From NCBI RefSeq assembly GCF_000003815.2, contig NC_049987.1, positions 22,185,218-22,249,217 of the forward strand: 64,000 nucleotides of DNA, written 5' to 3'. This stretch comes from Branchiostoma floridae. Lineage: Eukaryota; Chordata; Leptocardii; Amphioxiformes; Branchiostomatidae. A model generated the notes under the pieces. It was given only the letters and a program-made list of their open reading frames with translations. It did not search any database and was not told where the DNA came from. Below, one piece after another: positions 20,806 through 32,457 of the stretch (the stretch's first letter is position 1; every line of letters begins with the position of its first letter). The position numbers were made by a program, and so were the translations under genes.

Positions 20806-23800
20806 ATGGATGGCGGAAAGTTTGGCTGTTTGGTGTCTGCCCTGACGGTTGCACTCTTGGTGCAGACTGCTATAAGGTGAGTAGAGCAGCTTCTTTCAAA
20901 TAGTTGGCCTACAAGGCCATATCCAGCTATCAATTTTAGAGAAAGCACTAAGTGTGTTGTACTGAAAGCCCCTAGAAGTAGTTAGGGCATAAAATACAGA
21001 AGATATTCCAAGTCTTTTATATACAAGATCTCAGTAATTATTATAGCAGATTCTATGTTCCCTATTCCTAAAGAACGCACCACCACACATATCAAAAAGA
21101 GCAGGGGTCCTTCACGGTGTGAGTGGATCAAACCTTACAGTCTGGTCTCTGGGTTAACATTTTGAAAACTGTCATCTTTTTTGTCAATCCTACTTAAGTC
21201 TCAACAAATGATCTGAAGCTGTCTGTGCTATGTGTTCTAGGAAAATCACTATATCTTGAAAAGGTGATAGTCACCCACCAATAATGTTATAAAATTCAAT
21301 GAATACACCTTAAAAATGATCTGTAGCTGTTTGCTAGGTTTTCTAGTAATCACTTCTAAAATTTTTGTGTTCATACATGTGGTTTTTACTCTCTTGTTCA
21401 AAGTGCAACAACCCCAGCTACCAACACCAGCACCACTGACAGTAGTGGTGGGAACAGTGGCGGCAACAGTGGCGGCGGCTCGTGTGTTGGTGGGTCGGAC
21501 ACAGCAGACTGGGGGGACTGGCTGCAGTGGCGCAGCGGCGAGAAGCTGTTCGCACAGAACTACACCAACGCTACAAGACCTGGAGGTCAGTATTGCTACA
21601 CAATGTCAATGGATACAAATAGGGATGATAACAGTAGTATAAAAAATGGTTGTGATCAGATAATCTAGTGTCTAGGGCACGGCATTATATTGTCAGGTGT
21701 CGAACAGAACTACACCAACGCTACAAGACCTGGAGGTCAGCATTGCTATAAGTATAAGTATTAATTGAAAGATGTGCTGACGATTTAGATGGTGACATTA
21801 CATATGTGAACATTTTGTCTTTTGTTAGGTGGTCATTTCTATATTATAATTTCAGTCCCCAATGCTGTACAAGATTAAAAAAAGATTAACATGAACTAGC
21901 TGCATCTTGAAAAGCAATGTTGAGCTTAGTAGTAGTACACCTTTCTTGAATGTAAAGTCTCCTTAGATGTAGCCAAAAAGATTCTGTCTTCTAATGATAA
22001 ACAAAAGTCAGATCTTTTCTGTATTTTTATTTTTTTTAAGTCCCTTTTTTCCATTGCAGATCCCAATGATCGCTGGATCGATGTTGCTGTGGGCGTCCGG
22101 CTCAGCAACATTGGGTCCCTGTCTGAGTCATCCATGGTGAGTATTCAAGCTCTGTCTGCGAGGTGTTGCCAAAAATTCCAAGATAGCTACATGTGACATC
22201 AACTCTCATAATTCCACTGGATGCCAATAATGCCACATGTGAAAAAAATGTATTGATTTAAAGTGATTTAAAGAGATGCTCCAATGCAGCATTGGTAATC
22301 CTGAGGTAACATTATGTACACTTTAGATATTTAGGTTCTAAAGACAATCTTGAGAAGACTTATAAACTATGTGCTTAATTTGATGTGGCGGCTTTATTGC
22401 ACCTGGTTGAATTATGACATTTGATGTTACATATAGTGGAGATTAAGGATATATATATCCCTGTAGCTCAGCTGGTAGAAGCCTCACAGATGAGCTCCTG
22501 GTTCCAATTTAAAGTTGGTAACTGGAAGGCTCCGGTTCTAATCCTGGCAGGTGTATCTTGGTTTGGACTGCACCTGTCACTCAGAAGGGACATAAAACGG
22601 AGGTTGCATGTCCGAGGAGGCACCTTAATAACGTGAAGAAGTGGAAGGGTATCAATCTCATCCTATAAAAGTATACCCTGCTGCAGAAATAGTGAGGAAC
22701 CTTGCTGCCACTAGGCAAACAATATGTATACATTTATGGTGGTGATTCATCAAATATTAATGAGGAGAAATATTACTACCTAATGAGGTATGAGGCACAG
22801 TATCTCAGAGTAAGAATTAGAATTGACCTGAGTATATGGATGACATCTAATTTTTTTTCCTTTTGTAAGGCTGCATTATGGTATGTGTGCAGGGTTGGAC
22901 AAGTCCACTAGCCCCATTGTCCCGGGCAAGTGAAAGTGCTGTTCGGGCAAGTGTGTGTGCTACCCCACTTGTCCGATCGGGCAAGTAAGATTTTTTTCAT
23001 TGAATGAGATTTTATACTTGTTACCTTTTACAGTCATGACATCAAGCAATGGTCAACATTGAAAAATAGAGACTGGAATTGAAAATGCATATAAAAGTGA
23101 CAGTCATTTGAATTTGGGGCAATTGAAAAGTTGGTTCGGGCAACTAAATTTTTCATGTGCTTGCCCGATAGGAAGTAAATTTTAGAAAACTTGTCCAACC
23201 CTGATGTGTGCACTTGTTGCAAATAAACTGGCCATCTATACATATCTGATAGTATCTAATTCTATGTACTTTTTCCTCAGCAATATGAGATGAGTATCGA
23301 CCTGTTCCTGAGCTGGTTTGATGACCGTCTGGCAGGACTGTCCAGTTACATGACTCCTGTACCAGGCAGGCACCTCTGGAACCCCATCTATGCAATGGGG
23401 GAGAAGGTAAGGTTTGCGTGCGTGTGCACGCGTGTGTGTGTGTGTGTGTGTGAGTGTCTGTATGTATGTATGTGTATGTGTATGTGTGTGTGTGTCCGTA
23501 TATGTGTGTGTGTGTGTGTGTGTGTTTGTGTGTATGTGTGTGTGTGTGTGCATATGTGTTTGTGTGTGCGTGTGTGTGCGAAAGTGTGTGTGTTTCTGTG
23601 TGTGTGTGTGTTTCTGTGTGTGTGTGTGAGTGTGTGTTTCTGTGTGTGTGTGTGTGTGCATGTGTGTGTGTGTGTGTGTGCATGCGCGCGCGCGTGTGTG
23701 TGTGTGTCTGTCTGGCGGGACTGTCCAGCTACATGACTCCTGTACCAGGCAGGCACCTCTGGAACCCCATCTATGCCATGGGGGAGAAGGTAAGTACATG

Positions 23801-26800
23801 TAACTGTGTGTGTGTGTGTGTGTATGTGCATGCGCATGTGTTTGTGTGTGTGTTTGTGTGTGCGTGTGTCTGTCTGGTGGGACTGTCTACTTACATGTCC
23901 TGACTCCTGTACCGGGCAGGCACCTCTGGAACCCCATCTATGCCATGGGGGAGAAGGTAAGGTTTGTGTGTGTGTGTGTGTGTGTGTGTGCATGTGTGTG
24001 TGTGTGTGTGTGTGTGCATGATTGTGTGTATGTGTGTGTGTGTGTGCATGTGTGTGTGTGTGTGTGTGTGTGCATGATTGTGTGTATGTGTGTGTGTGGT
24101 GTGGTGGTGTGTGTGTGTCTGTCTGGCGGGACTGTCCAGTTACGTATACATGACTCCTGTACAGAGAGGCACCTCTGGAACCCCATCTATGCTATGGGGG
24201 AGAAGGTAAGCTCATAAGCTCTTGCACTTCTGTGGGGGATGAAACATTGTTCTGTATCTGTATCTATACAGCTGGTATAACCACCCTTTGGTGTACCACA
24301 CCAGTTCTGCAGTTAAAAGGTCAAATGACTGTTTCAGGTGGACCCACTGTGCTCTGACGAGAGCTGTCTGTCACAAAGTGACGACCAGATCTCCACCTGG
24401 CTTTGCCCTGATGGGAATGTGCACCACATCGCAAAGTAAGGACCCTTTTTAAATGGGATTGTTCAAAGCAAAGTCATGTAATCATTACGTATTCTGTAAT
24501 CATTAGATTACATGTATTCTGTTATTTGTTTTTGTAATATTTTCTTCCTTGTTTCTTCGTAGACAAGATGTGAAGATCACCTGTGCCATGAACCTGCGCT
24601 TCTACCCGCTGGACAAGCAGGAGTGCACCTTCGAGATACACGGCTGTAAGACCTGTCTGCTTGTATTGCACATATTTTAGTCTGCCTCAAGGTGTAACAC
24701 ACCTGGTCCAGGTTTTTACTGAACAATACAAGCTGCATATCTGGACAGATCCACTTGCGCCAGGAACAACCTTTGCTCATAAGAAAAGTGATATTGATAA
24801 GCGTGGCAGTTTCTTGAAAATTGTGGCTCTTTTCAAATTTGAGACATGCTTTTAAGTTATTAAGATTTTATCCAAAGAAATGTTCCTAGCTACTCTCCAA
24901 GCAGAGGTTAGGCTCTGGCTGTTTTGGGACATTTTTTTAATCGTTTTTATTGGGCTTTCTATTTTGTACTCTTTCTTGATGTTTCGACTAAAAAGACGTC
25001 AAAAAACAGTCGGAGCTTAACCTCTGCTTGGAGAGTAGTTACTAGCTGACTCAAAGGCAAATGGCTTGTGTGAGTCAGTCAGGTAATGTTTGTTTGTTTG
25101 TTTGTTTTGTGTATGCACAGATGACAGCATGCGGTTCTTGTTGGAGCCCGAGTTCCAGTGGGTGGTGCCCGGCGTTCCCGTGGTAACCGACGCCAACTCC
25201 ATCCACTCGCAGTTCGAGGTCACCCAGGTCGACTTTAAGGCCAAGTACAACTCCTTCCTCTCCAGTGTCGCTCGTAAGAATCACGAAAAAAATTATTTCT
25301 ACTTAACATGCATTGGCATAATACCGGTAGTAAGACTTATACCGGTAGATTAAAAATACTGGAACTTAAAGAGATCTACACATGCAACAATAGTTATTTC
25401 TGAGCTGTGCACACTTCAGACATCTAGGTGTCCAATACACCATTTACAAAGCATCGATAACAATGCATTCGAAGACAACAAGGCCAAAAGTTTTCAGTAT
25501 ACTTTTTTTTAAATTTCGGGGTAGGCAGCTCGTCGTGGGACGAACACACTGTCACATCCATTGCCAAATTTATATAGATCATAATTACACATGCTCACGG
25601 CACAAGACGAACATGATTCAACAACAATCTTGAATTTCTGTTGGTGACCTACAACTCATGTAAAAGTGTGAAGAACCGTTGCATAATAGCCCGGATCTAC
25701 GACTGAATGGGCAAAATTGAACGTACGCAGCCATTTTCCCGCCATTTTTATATCTACGCTAGCAGTGAAGTGTTACGTCATAGCGGTTGTGACGGACAGA
25801 AGTTAAATGAAAATTTTTGACAGTATACGTCCGTTTTCTCATGACATTTTGTATGCTAATGCAGGTTTATGTTTTATGCATTTACTGACAGAAAAGGAAG
25901 GAACATCAGAGGATGTATAAATGTACATAGCGGCAGTTAATTGTGCCGTGTTTCTTCCTACCGGTATTTTGTACCCCCTCCCAACCACGCGCCCGTTCGC
26001 CATGTAATTCCGCGGCGTGTTACAATTACAATATTACGCTTTTAGCAGGACAAGAGTGGCAGAAAAGTTACACAGAAGAAGTGGCAAGGGTAACCTATAA
26101 CAGCAACATGTAACTGGAGAAAATGATGCGTTGACAATTTGTCAAATCAGTATGGCTAGAGAAATCGTCGTAAACGTACCGGTATTATGATAATAGATGT
26201 TAAAATTTAAGACCAAACTAGACAGGTTATATTTTGTAAATAACACAATGTTTACCGTCACATGGTGCTATAGCCTTACAAATGATGGCTCTGTTCATTC
26301 TTAAATGTTAAGCATATTCATAGATATGGTGACCATGCAGCCCCTGTCTCTTCAGTGTAACACACCAGCTTGTGTATCTTTATACAGCCAGTATAAGCAC
26401 CCTGTTGTGATACACCAGCTTTGCAGGCATGCAGCAACTAGCTGGTTATATTACACTGAAGACCTAACCTTTGCATGCATGCATTGTTTAAAGCTAACAT
26501 TGTATTGAGTAATGCCTTATACTGCAATACTTGATGACAGCATGTTCCACCCCACAATACATTTGTACATGTACTACTTATTGTAGGAAAATATGATTTC
26601 ACATCAATCCTAGGTAGATAACTCAGGCTGGTACTTGTAGCAAAAAGTATTTTTTGCTCTTTTCTGAGGGGTTATTAATAATTCATATATAGTGAAGCTA
26701 TTTACTTGCACAGCCTATTTGCCAGCATATTTTGTGCAATTATCCAGCTGGCACAATAATGCAAAGTTATCCAGCTGGACCGCACCGGTTTGGTATTTTG

Positions 26801-29759
26801 GGATTCCATGCAATTATCAGAAGTGTGCATTTATCCATTGTGCAATGAACTAATTACTGTATTACATACACTGTAGGTATGTCCACCAGTACCAGTAGTC
26901 ATCTTGTACGTCATGTATAAATCTAAACATTTTCCTTCTGTATGCCCTCCACAGAGTGCCCTTACCATCAGGGATCCTATGCTTACAACACCGAAGCCTG
27001 CACCATCTGTGAGAACTATGGAGGGAAGAAGAACTCAGAGTCAAAAGATGAATGTGTGGACACCAACAAGCGTAGGTGCCTTTTTTCTGAGTGTGTCTTG
27101 AAAAAAGTAGTCTTATTCAAGTAGCATTGATATATTCAATGTGTTACTGTTAACTAGATGTATCTAAAAAAAGTAATGATTGTCATAAATATGTTTTTTA
27201 TTACAGAAAGTTCCAACACCTAAAAATATCAGGGGATCTGTACATTGTTGGCATTTATTTCCACAAATCTGTTTCTTGCCCACAGAAAGCCCCAACACCT
27301 ACACCACCCTGGCCATCACCATGTACTAGTACATGAAGTGTTGATTCTCCTAACAAATAAACCAGGAGCTCAACTGTGAGGCTGATACAAGTTGAGCCAC
27401 AGGAGCATCACTCTGTATGTCGTATTCACCGGGTAGTATTCACAAACCTGTTTTCTGACCACAGAAAGCCCCAACACCTACACCACCCTGGCCATCACCA
27501 TGTACATGAAGCGTCGCCTGTCCTACTACATGATGGAGATCTACGTGCCCAGCATCACCATTGTCTGCCTCTTAGTGGGCCTTGAATATTGTACATGTAT
27601 TTCCTTGCTGTTTCAGTAGCAGGGTATATTTTTACAGGGTGGAGTTGCTGGCCTTCCTCTTTAACATGCTCATGGCACCTCCTCAAACACAGGACCCTGA
27701 CGTTCCTTTTGAATGACAGATGCAGACCCGACTGAAGTTTATAGAAAAAACTCAACTTTGAGGCTGCTATTAGTTACGCCACAGGGACATCCCTCTGTAT
27801 GTTGTTATTACCAGTAGTACTAATTTTCACAAACCTGTTTCTTGACCACAGAGAGCCCCAACACCTACACCACCCTGGCCATCACCATGTACATGAAGCG
27901 TCGCCTGTCCTACTACATGATGGAGATCTACGTGCCCAGCATCACCATTGTCTCCCTGCCAGTGGGCCTCAATGTATTTCCTTCCTGTTTCAGTAGCATG
28001 GTATATTTTTACAGGGTGGAGTTCTTAGCCCTTCCCCTTTAAAGTGCTCTATGGTACCTCCTGGAAAAAAGGAACCTCGCATCCCTTCCAAAAGACGGGT
28101 GCAGCCCAACAGAGATACTCTTCCCATGATTGAAATGGGGTTTTCCACATGCCTAGTTAGAACCAGGAACTGTAAAGTTACTACATCGTAAAAATATTAT
28201 GCACGAATCTGTTTTCTGACCACAGAAAGCCCCAACACCTACACCACCCTGGCCATCACCATGTACATGAAGCGTCGCCTGTCCTACTACATGATGGAGA
28301 TCTACGTGCCCAGCATCACCATCGTCTGCCTGTCCTGGGTCGCCTTCTGGATCAACCGGGCTGCTGTGCCGGCCCGCGTGGCTCTGGGGATCACCACTGT
28401 GCTCACGATGATCACACAGAGCACACGTGTGGTCGACATGCCACAGGTTAGGACAGTTTTGTCTTATTACAACACCAGTGTATGTAGTCCAAGAGATCGT
28501 GAGTTTGTTTTCAGGCCCGTGTAGCTCTCGGAATCACCACTGTGCTCACCATGATCAGTCAGAGCACACGTGTGGTCGACATGCCTCAGGTTAGAATCAT
28601 TTTCTCTTATTATCTGAACCCCAAAGCCGAGCAGTACTGCAGCAGAAAATTGTTTTTTTGTATCTTTTGTCCTTTACATGCTATGGTCTTGATTGTTTTT
28701 TCATGAAATATGTTTATTGCAAGCATATAATGATATCTTTGATTAGATATTATTTGCTTTGATATTTGTTTAATTGTTTGTTTATTTGTTTATTAGATCT
28801 CCTACGTGCGTGCCATTGATGCCTGGCTGCTGGCCTGCCAGTGCATGGTGTTCGGCGCTCTTCTGGAGTACGCTATCGTCAACTACTACGATCGCAAGCC
28901 GAAGGCCAAGGTAACGAAACTGTTGTGTGCATGATTTTCAATGATATGTGTTATCCTTGGTGCTGAATATGCATCAAACGCCACTGCTTTCTCTCATCTG
29001 TGACTGCCAACTCTCCGCTCACTGCATAGAAATTTGATGTTTGCAATTTCAACATCTACTTCCGCATAGAGTGGTGTATTTCTCAAGTCACTTGTAATAT
29101 AATGTGCTGATGTAATTCAGTATTTTGGCTGCCATGTTTGAGACAATGTTAATTTTTTTCAAGTCTTCTGCAAATTGTGAGGGTTAGATACATATTCTAT
29201 GCAGTTCAATATGGAGGTTTAGTGATGCTAGTAATTGTCAGCTACTCTATGTCTATCTTTAGGGGTTCTGATTCTACTTTAAAATGTACCAAGAACCAAG
29301 GGGTTGAATGGGTTTTTCCTAATTCTGAATCCTGTCCTGTCCATGACAGGTGGAGCTTTGGGTTCAGAAACAACAGGTTTCACTTTCCATACTTACCATG
29401 CCTTGGGAAAGGCTCTTTACACGACTTTCCCTTATGGCTTTGGCGCGCCAAGGTGTCAATCTGTATTTGCCAATATTTGCCACAGAGACTCTGTTAATGT
29501 TTTATTTCATCCACAGACTGCTGCGGCTGCCCCTCCCCAACCTGTGAAGGTCGTGAGGCTCCCAAACTCCCCCAGCGAGAAGGGTTCGATGAACGGCCAC
29601 ATGGTTCCCCCCGAGCCGCCCAAGAAGCCCAGGAACCCGGACGACGAGGGCATCGCCGCCACCATCGATAAGGGTGCCCGGATCCTGTTCCCGCTGAGCT
29701 ACCTCGGCTTCAACATCTTCTACTGGGTGTACTACTCTGTGGCTGAGCAGCACCATTAG
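20806..29759 (+). CDS. Cys-loop ligand-gated anion channel (glycine/GABA-receptor-like), 11 exons
   Basis: Exons: 20806-20876, 21404-21585, 22060-22136, 23281-23406, 24338-24435, 24563-24645, 25121-25273, 26955-27071, 28226-28446, 28797-28910, 29517-29759; GT-AG junctions and phases agree, giving 494 residues. Order: signal peptide ([11 protein letters not shown]), Thr/Ser/Gly-rich spacer, extracellular domain ([19 protein letters not shown]), the Cys-loop with exactly 13 residues between cysteines ([15 protein letters not shown]), M1 ([19 protein letters not shown]), M2 ([18 protein letters not shown]), M3 ([18 protein letters not shown]), a short loop and M4 ([20 protein letters not shown]). 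The PAR motif before M2 is the anion-selective signature, so a chloride channel is expected; the ligand cannot be told. Exon 8 is an unusual Cys-rich insert in the loop C position. Truncated tandem copies accompany exons 2, 4, 9 and 11. Confidence 0.92.
21697..21745 (+). repeat. Duplicate of channel exon 2 3' end
   Basis: ACAGAACTACACCAACGCTA continuing through GGAGGTCAG repeats the last 35 bp of exon 2 and its donor about 130 bp downstream. Confidence 0.85.
22445..22740 (+). mobile_element. tRNA-derived SINE, family 1
   Basis: A pol III A box (TAGCTCAGCTGGTAG, 22464-22478) and B box (GGTTCTAATCC, 22534-22544) are spaced as in a tRNA gene, but no tRNA cloverleaf can be completed. A non-tRNA body follows (GGGACATAAAACGGAGGTTG, CGAGGAGGCACC). 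Antisense fragments of the same body occur at 9750-9870, 27660-27745 and 28045-28170. Confidence 0.75.
22890..23203. mobile_element. hAT-like MITE with 7-8 bp target duplication
   Basis: Inverted ends CAGGGTTGGACAAGT / ACTTGTCCAACCCTG enclose GGGCAAGT/CTTGCCCG subterminal motifs. It is flanked by ATGTGTG on both sides (22883-22889 and 23204-23210), possibly an 8-bp duplication ATGTGTGC if one terminal C was lost. A weaker relative is near 32760-32860. Confidence 0.8.
23407..24212 (+). repeat. Tandem copies of channel exon 4 3' end in a (TG)n field
   Basis: Three truncated copies of the last ~85 bp of exon 4 (encoding [19 protein letters not shown] and IYAMGEK) end in GTAAG donors at about 23790, 23957 and 24206. 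Long (TG)n tracts separate them. Each copy starts at GTCTGGC within the exon and has no acceptor, only TG repeats upstream, so they look like decoy 5' splice sites rather than exons. Confidence 0.92.
24891..25037. mobile_element. 147-bp MITE with ~40-bp inverted ends
   Basis: Both ends read TACTCTCCAAGCAGAGGTTA in inverted orientation, and similarity extends to about 40 bp with a handful of mismatches. The superfamily is not assigned. It lies in channel intron 6. Confidence 0.8.
26349..26462. mobile_element. 112-bp MITE
   Basis: Inverted ends TCTTCAGTGTAA / TTACACTGAAGA continue inward with CACACCAGCT against AGCTGGTTAT. Related pieces appear near 24262-24310 and 59250-59320. It lies in channel intron 7. 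Confidence 0.65.
26955..27071 (+). other. Cys-rich cassette exon 8 of the channel gene (loop C insert)
   Basis: 117 bp, phase 1 at both ends, so it can be skipped without shifting the frame; the joining codon is CAG or CAA (Gln) either way. It encodes 39 residues with cysteines in the pattern C-x13-C-x2-C-x16-C ([18 protein letters not shown] ... DEC). This resembles one GCC2/GCC3 or TNFR-type half-module (CPxGSY...CxxC). It sits between strands beta-9 and beta-10, where glycine receptors have the short loop C with its own cysteine pair. Confidence 0.85.
27285..28225 (+). repeat. Tandem ~380-bp units with copies of channel exon 9 5' part
   Basis: Before the real exon 9 (28226) there are copies starting after CACAG acceptors at 27286 (short, runs into TAG), 27465 and 27852, each with the [19 protein letters not shown] codons. 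The last two extend about 117 bp to IYVPSITIV and then diverge without a donor. The units (387 and 374 bp) also carry an antisense family 1 SINE fragment. Confidence 0.92.
28503..28590 (+). repeat. Copy of channel exon 9 3' part (M2 region)
   Basis: It begins TTTCAGGCCCGTGTAGCTCT and encodes [20 protein letters not shown] then VDMPQ followed by a GTTAGA donor like the real one. It has an upstream TTTCAG, so it looks like a short exon with both splice sites. It begins with a partial PAR motif and could conceivably compete with the real exon end. Confidence 0.85.
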
Positions 29760-29799
29760 GTCTGTCCCTATCCCTAATCCTAGCCCCAGCCCTTGCACT

Positions 29800-30362
29800 A
29801 ACACTAGCCCTAACCCTAACCCTAACCCTAGCCCAAACCCCACCATCGACAAGGGCGCCCGGATTCTGTTCCCGCTGAGCTACCTTGGGTTCAACATCTT
29901 CTACTGGGTGTACTACTCTGTGGCTGACCAGCACCATTAGGTCTGGGGTGTCAGAGGCTTTGACCTTTTACCAACTCAACCCAACATCCTAGTCAACTTG
30001 GCCCAACACCCTAACCCTATCTTTAACCCTACCCCATTCCTGACTCCCTAACCTCAACCTCAACTGTCAGGGATGTCAAAATGCTACTTTCTTGGCCCAA
30101 CATCCCGTTTGAATTAGTCCAACTCTGTAGCCATAACCCTAGCCCATCTTCTACTGGGTGTACTACTCTGTGGCTGACCAGTGCCATTAGGTCTGTCTGG
30201 GGTGTCAGATCCTTCGGCCCTTTACCAACTAGGCCCAACACCCAATGCTAACTTTAACCTTAACCTTAACCCCAACCCCAACCCCAATCATAATCCCAAT
30301 CCCAACCCCCACCCCAACCCTAACCCTGCCTCATCATTTTCTATACTCTGTGGCTGACCAGC
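29800..30362 (+). repeat. Copies of channel exon 11 3' end mixed with telomere-like repeats
   Basis: Truncated copies of the M4 and stop region (encoding [14 protein letters not shown]) occur at 29843-29942 and 30147-30195, and a shorter one at 30340-30362. Between them lie CCCTAA runs (3-4 perfect units near 29808-29830) and degenerate AACCC, CCTTAACC and CCCCAACC stretches up to 30330. The CCCTAA strand matches the deuterostome telomere repeat. Confidence 0.88.
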
Positions 30363-32289
30363 CAGCCTCAGAAAATACTGAAGATGACAATGTGGTAATA
30401 ATCGTCAGTGTGTTTTTCATTGCATGCAATATGTTATATGACTACAATACGACCAGTTTGGTTGCAGTTGGTTATAGCAATAATACATGAAAATACCTTA
30501 CAATTTGTCTGTCAAATCATCATGTTTTAAGGCCTAGAAATTGCATGTTTTCATTCCCTTGGTTAATAGCAACAAGGATATTACACATTGTATATAGTAG
30601 ATTATATACATGTATATATACATGTATCAACCATCTTGATCATTAGGAAAACCATCAATTAGAGAGGATACTTTGAGTTAGTGGAATAAAAACAGAGTGT
30701 CAACAAACTTCATTTAACCACTTAACATGTTCAAGTACATTCTAGCATGTTCGTTGCATGGTTCGTGACAAAGTTGATTGGACAAAATGGCGGACAACTC
30801 AAGGGCGGTAGGAAGTGCACACATTTCAAGACATTTTCTCAACACAACAAAGTCGCATTCATACATTGTGATTGTGATTTGACAATGTGAATGTGGCCAT
30901 GCAGTGTGATATGATAGAGTAGTTTTACATTTTTGCTGTAAATAGTCTCTATCCAATAAACACAAAGCTGAGGACACAGTATATTTAAGCTATGAAAGTT
31001 ATTTACAACTTGAGGGCAAAATATTGTCAAGTATGACTACATGTATGCTTTATCTACGGAACTGACTACTGGTATTTTGGTAGGTAAATTATGTCAAGTT
31101 CAGCATCAATAACTTGTAGTAGTCATCAACTCTACTGATGAATTTTAAAGCATGTTTTATTTCTTGAATAAAGTCTGAATCAAAGGCTGCAAATATGAAT
31201 GTTGCATAATACTTTGTCTTTCTGAACAAAATGTGTTCCAGTCTGTGTTAGATTTCCATTTCCTCCACCTCATCTACCTGCAGTTACTGATGAGTTTACA
31301 ATGTATTCTATGGTGAAGGCTTGGTAACGTAATGTAACTGAGCAAGAATTGTATAAAATAAGCAGGCAATGGTAGAAATGATATGGTCGAGAAAAGAGCT
31401 GTGGATAAAAACAGGTGGAAGCAGACTAACAAGATCAATATTGAATGTCTGTATCTGATAATGGCGCTCTCAATGGTTGTTTTTCTTGCGAGTTCAAAGT
31501 CTGCGTCCGTATAACCTGTTGAAGATCACATTCCTAGACTAACGTTACCAATCACCTTAAAGTTTAGTTTGAACATTTCAATTGTTATAGCTCAATCCTG
31601 ATGAGGGCAAGACCTTTGGACAAAAACCGGTGCCTAGGAGGCAACAAGATCACTATTGAATGTATCGGATAATGGCGCTTTAGATGGTTGTTTGTCTTGA
31701 GAGTTCAAAGTCTGGTTCCGTACAATCTGTTAAAGATAACAAGACTACCACTAACCTGTAGTTTGAACGCGCATTCAACTTGTGAGAATTGCCATCTCAG
31801 AATTCTATCCAGAAAAGTTGTAAAAATGGGGAGTAACAGCCTGTTAGAATTCCTTTGTTACGTGTGATTTTTCCATGTGAGGCAAAAGTTAAGGTGAAAG
31901 ATTTGTGTCAGTTTATATTAAAAATTCACGAACCAATGAAATAGAAGCAAACTTCATCCAAAATACCAGAGTTCCACGACCCCATACTTTTGCCAAATGA
32001 TTTTATCCTTTATAACTTGTGAATTATAAGTGTTTGTCATAATTATTTAAATCAATTTTTGCATTTGCATAATCTACATTAGTTCATCCTCTCCTCCACC
32101 TAAATAAGAGACGTACACAGTTCATGTTAAGAAAGAAGGTTTTAATTGCATTTCCTGATCATCATTTCCTGATTATTTATGCAAATGAGATCCTCATCAG
32201 TTATGGTGAACTTCTACATACATACGCTACCAAAAACATAAAGTAAATTTCACATGACACACACATAACAGCAAACATCAAATAGATCA
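30363..32289. other. Intergenic region with a local duplication
   Basis: No gene is visible. A block of about 110-170 bp with AATGGCGCT ... GGTTGTTT ... GAGTTCAAAGTCTG is repeated (about 31440-31560 and 31650-31760), and a relative of it lies near 47020-47110 at the start of the second paralogue unit. Confidence 0.6.
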
Positions 32290-32457
32290 ATACACATGAC
32301 CTCACTGGTTGCAAATAGCCAACAGCCACGATTGGTCGGCGGTACGTCCCAGGGCACTTGTGACCGGCCACGTATGTCATTCTGGCAGCTGTGCGCCACC
32401 CTGTGTCGACTGCCAACCGAAGAGCCGCCGAACTCCCGAGCAGTCTTTTCAACTTTG
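32290..32457 (+). other. Candidate non-coding first exon of gene A
   Basis: The segment ending CAGTCTTTTCAACTTTG before a GTGAGTC donor is conserved at 47613 in unit B (GAACAGTCTTTTCAACTTTG|GTGAGTC), along with the preceding CTGGCAGCTGTG region. The 5' limit is a guess; there is no frame linking to the coding exon. Confidence 0.5.

Noticed and set aside
22460-22550. Possible tRNA gene
   Set aside because: A and B boxes are present but no acceptor stem or full cloverleaf can be formed and a SINE body follows; called a tRNA-derived SINE.
23153-24217. Several long overlapping reading frames rich in His/Thr or Cys/Val
   Set aside because: They are translations of (TG)n/(CA)n microsatellite in an intron and have no start context or conserved content.
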